Below are positions 6,578 to 8,066 of a stretch of 8,066 bases of DNA, one piece after another (the first letter of the stretch is position 1; each line of letters starts with the position of its first letter). Source of the DNA: Cesiribacter sp. (GTDB lineage Bacteria > Bacteroidota > Bacteroidia > Cytophagales > Cyclobacteriaceae); the NCBI GenBank assembly GCA_030147305.1, contig JASLAE010000368.1:1-8066 (forward strand), read 5' to 3'. The notes beneath the pieces are model-generated. The model saw nothing but the letters and a program-made list of their open reading frames with translations. It was not told the DNA's origin and did not search any database. Made by a program: the position numbers and the translations under genes.

Positions 6578-7012
6578 ATGGATGAATTTATGAAAATGGC
6601 TATTGCCGAAGCTCAAAAGGGCAGGAGCGAAGGCGGGATACCCATCGGGTCAGTACTGGTTAAAGACGGAAAGCTGGTAGCCAGTGGACACAACAAGCGC
6701 GTGCAGGAAGACAATCCGATTTTGCATGGAGAGATGGATTGCCTAAACAATGCCGGGCGTATTGGCAGCTACCGCCATACAGTGATCTATTCTACCCTCA
6801 TGCCCTGTTATATGTGTGCCGGTACTATCGTGCAATTTAAAATCCCTAAGGTGATCGTAGGCGAATCAAGGACGTTCCCGGGCGCCAGGGAATTTATGGA
6901 ATCGCACGGAGTAGAAGTGATTGACCTGGACCTTCCTGAATGTATACAGATGATGGAAGATTTTATTGCAGAAAAACCTGAGCTCTGGAACGAAGATATT
7001 ATGGAGCTTTAG
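6578..7012 (+). CDS. Zinc-dependent cytosine/nucleoside deaminase, yeast FCY1-like
   Basis: A 144-residue cytosolic member of the cytidine/deoxycytidylate deaminase fold. The zinc site is complete: His50 and the proton-shuttle Glu52 in HGE, and Cys77 and Cys80 in PCYMC. Several residues that hold cytosine in yeast cytosine deaminase have counterparts: Asn39 (GHN), Phe100 (VGESRTF), and Trp137 and Asp140 in the C-terminal KPELWNEDI. The N-terminal GGIPIGSVLV also matches the yeast enzyme. These suggest deamination of cytosine to uracil for pyrimidine salvage; another base or nucleoside remains possible. The frame is open upstream to an ATG at 6389, but that 63-residue extension has no family similarity and covers the candidate promoter. 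I therefore chose the start at 6578, where the usual first helix (MDEFMKMAIAEA) begins. It is divergent from gntK-gnd and ends at a shared terminator with pgi. Confidence 0.88.
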   Translation: MDEFMKMAIAEAQKGRSEGGIPIGSVLVKDGKLVASGHNKRVQEDNPILHGEMDCLNNAGRIGSYRHTVIYSTLMPCYMCAGTIVQFKIPKVIVGESRTFPGAREFMESHGVEVIDLDLPECIQMMEDFIAEKPELWNEDIMEL

Positions 7013-7047
7013 CCTGGCTGCGCTATTGTGATGACAGCCTGCAAAGC

Positions 7048-7085
7048 AAAAAAACAGCCATTGAAGAAAATCAATGGCTGTTTTT
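7048..7085. terminator. Bidirectional intrinsic terminator between the deaminase gene and pgi
   Basis: A perfect stem (arms 7054-7064 and 7071-7081, core ACAGCCATTGA / TCAATGGCTGT) with a six-base loop AGAAAA is flanked by an A-run on the left and T5 on the right. It therefore has a U-tail on both strands. It lies 36 bases after the deaminase stop and about 95 bases after the pgi stop, between convergent genes, and can serve both. Confidence 0.9.
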
Positions 7086-7180
7086 AGATATCGATTACTA
7101 TAATTAGCTGGAGTTGCGCTACTCATAATCCGTTGGCGAGATTTAAAGCGCAGCAACCTTAAATGTGATAATGGTTTTTG

Positions 7181-8066
7181 CTAAGCTTCTTTTCTGAAAG
7201 CTTTGTACTGGTTGATCAGACCGTTGGTAGAGCTATCGTGGGTATTGATCTTTTCTTCATTTGTAAGCTCAGGCAGAATTTTCTTGGCCAGTTGTTTGCC
7301 TAACTCAACACCCCATTGATCAAAGCTATAGATATTCCATATCACACCCTGTACAAATATTTTATGCTCGTACATGGCAATTAGGCTGCCAAGGGTGCGT
7401 GGGTCTAATTGCCTGAACAGGATCGAGTTAGTAGGACGGTTGCCCTCAAACACCTTAAAGTCTTTAAGCGCATTGATCTGCTCCTGGGGCAGCTGCTCTT
7501 TCCTCATCTCCTCCAGTACTTCTTTTTCACTTTTTCCGTTCATCAGTGCTTCTGTCTGGGCAAAGAAATTGGCCAGCAGTTTGGGATGGTGATCACCAAT
7601 GGGATTATGGCTGATAGCCGGCGCCAGAAAATCGCAGGGGATCAGTTTCGTGCCCTGGTGTATGAGCTGATAAAAAGCATGCTGTCCATTTGTGCCAGGT
7701 TCACCCCAGATAACGGGACCTGTCTGATAGTTTACCTTATTACCATTGCGGTCAACAGATTTGCCGTTACTTTCCATATCGCCCTGCTGGAAATAAGCGG
7801 CAAAGCGGTGCATGTACTGATCGTAAGGCAACAGCGCATGGGATTCTGCTTCAAAGAAATTATTATACCAGATACCAAGCAAAGCCAGTACTACCGGTAT
7901 ATTCTTTTCAAAGCTTTCGCTGCGAAAGTGTTCGTCCATGGCATGAGCACCCTGCAGCAGGGCCTCGAAGTTTTCGTAGCCAATGGTGCAGGCAATAGAC
8001 AGGCCAATGGCCGACCAGAGTGAATAGCGGCCGCCTACCCAATCCCAGAAAGCAAACATATTCTGG
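7181..8066 (-). CDS. pgi: Glucose-6-phosphate isomerase, C-terminal part, 5' end beyond window edge
   Basis: The frame is open through the right edge (Gln-Asn precede the first Met at 8059), so that Met is internal and the gene continues outside. About 294 residues of a family usually near 550 are seen. Both family signatures are present: DWVGGRYSLWSAIGL near the edge, and GVIWNIYSFDQWGVELGK towards the C-terminus. Catalytic positions are visible: the Glu of WGEPGTNGQH (codon near 7700), the His region of NPIGDHHPKLLANFFAQTEAL, and the Lys of GVELGK. The cytoplasmic enzyme interconverts glucose-6-phosphate and fructose-6-phosphate. Near a gluconate pathway it links pentose phosphate products with glycolysis, although it is separated from gntK-gnd by the oppositely oriented deaminase gene and so is not in that operon. 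It ends with TAG at 7181-7183, and the terminator at 7048-7085 follows. No anomaly is seen. Confidence 0.97.
   Translation of the reverse strand, partial: QNMFAFWDWVGGRYSLWSAIGLSIACTIGYENFEALLQGAHAMDEHFRSESFEKNIPVVLALLGIWYNNFFEAESHALLPYDQYMHRFAAYFQQGDMESNGKSVDRNGNKVNYQTGPVIWGEPGTNGQHAFYQLIHQGTKLIPCDFLAPAISHNPIGDHHPKLLANFFAQTEALMNGKSEKEVLEEMRKEQLPQEQINALKDFKVFEGNRPTNSILFRQLDPRTLGSLIAMYEHKIFVQGVIWNIYSFDQWGVELGKQLAKKILPELTNEEKINTHDSSTNGLINQYKAFRKEA

Noticed and set aside
7409..8023. A 204-codon open frame on the plus strand antisense to pgi
   Set aside because: It lies wholly opposite a clearly conserved pgi, has no recognisable family features, and its length is explained by codon bias of the opposite strand.
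1..8066. Signs of a mobile element or prophage carrying the tape measure gene
   Set aside because: No integrase, transposase, tRNA attachment site, flanking direct repeat or other phage-like gene is visible in the window.

Overview
The window looks like chromosomal DNA of a Bacteroidota bacterium, probably near Chitinophaga/Niastella-type organisms. This placement is inferred from protein character, from the absence of Shine-Dalgarno sequences before all five visible start codons, and from two candidate promoters of the Bacteroidota type (TTTG-like box, about 19 bases, TAnnTTTG). GC content, judged by eye, is mid-40s percent in genes and much lower in the larger intergenic gap. I see no tRNA, rRNA, CRISPR array, transposase or integrase.

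Layout, left to right. (1) 1-739, minus: 5' two thirds of a YqhD-type iron-dependent alcohol/aldehyde dehydrogenase, cut by the left edge. (2) 1004-2398, minus: an intact 464-residue protein of the contractile injection system tape measure family (CIS_TMP), with a candidate promoter at 2505-2534 and a good intrinsic terminator at 929-963. No sheath, tube, baseplate, ATPase or toxin gene lies beside it. (3) 2399-2888: an AT-rich non-coding gap of 490 bases. (4) 2889-4235, minus: gluconate permease of the GntP family. (5) 4390-6300, minus: one reading frame that joins a complete gluconokinase to a complete 6-phosphogluconate dehydrogenase. A perfect 14-bp hairpin sits between genes 4 and 5. (6) 6578-7012, plus: a small zinc deaminase closely resembling yeast cytosine deaminase, divergent from gene 5. 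(7) 7048-7085: a strong bidirectional terminator. (8) 7181-8066, minus: C-terminal half of glucose-6-phosphate isomerase, cut by the right edge.

The central part reads as a gluconate-use operon: GntP imports gluconate, the kinase domain makes 6-phosphogluconate, and the dehydrogenase domain converts it to ribulose-5-phosphate, CO2 and NADPH. Glucose-6-phosphate isomerase nearby connects the pentose phosphate products back to glycolysis. The NADPH-using YqhD reductase may benefit from the same redox pool, but this is only inference. The deaminase belongs to pyrimidine salvage. The tape measure homologue is the functional outlier. The two most notable items are this solitary tape measure gene and the kinase-dehydrogenase fusion.
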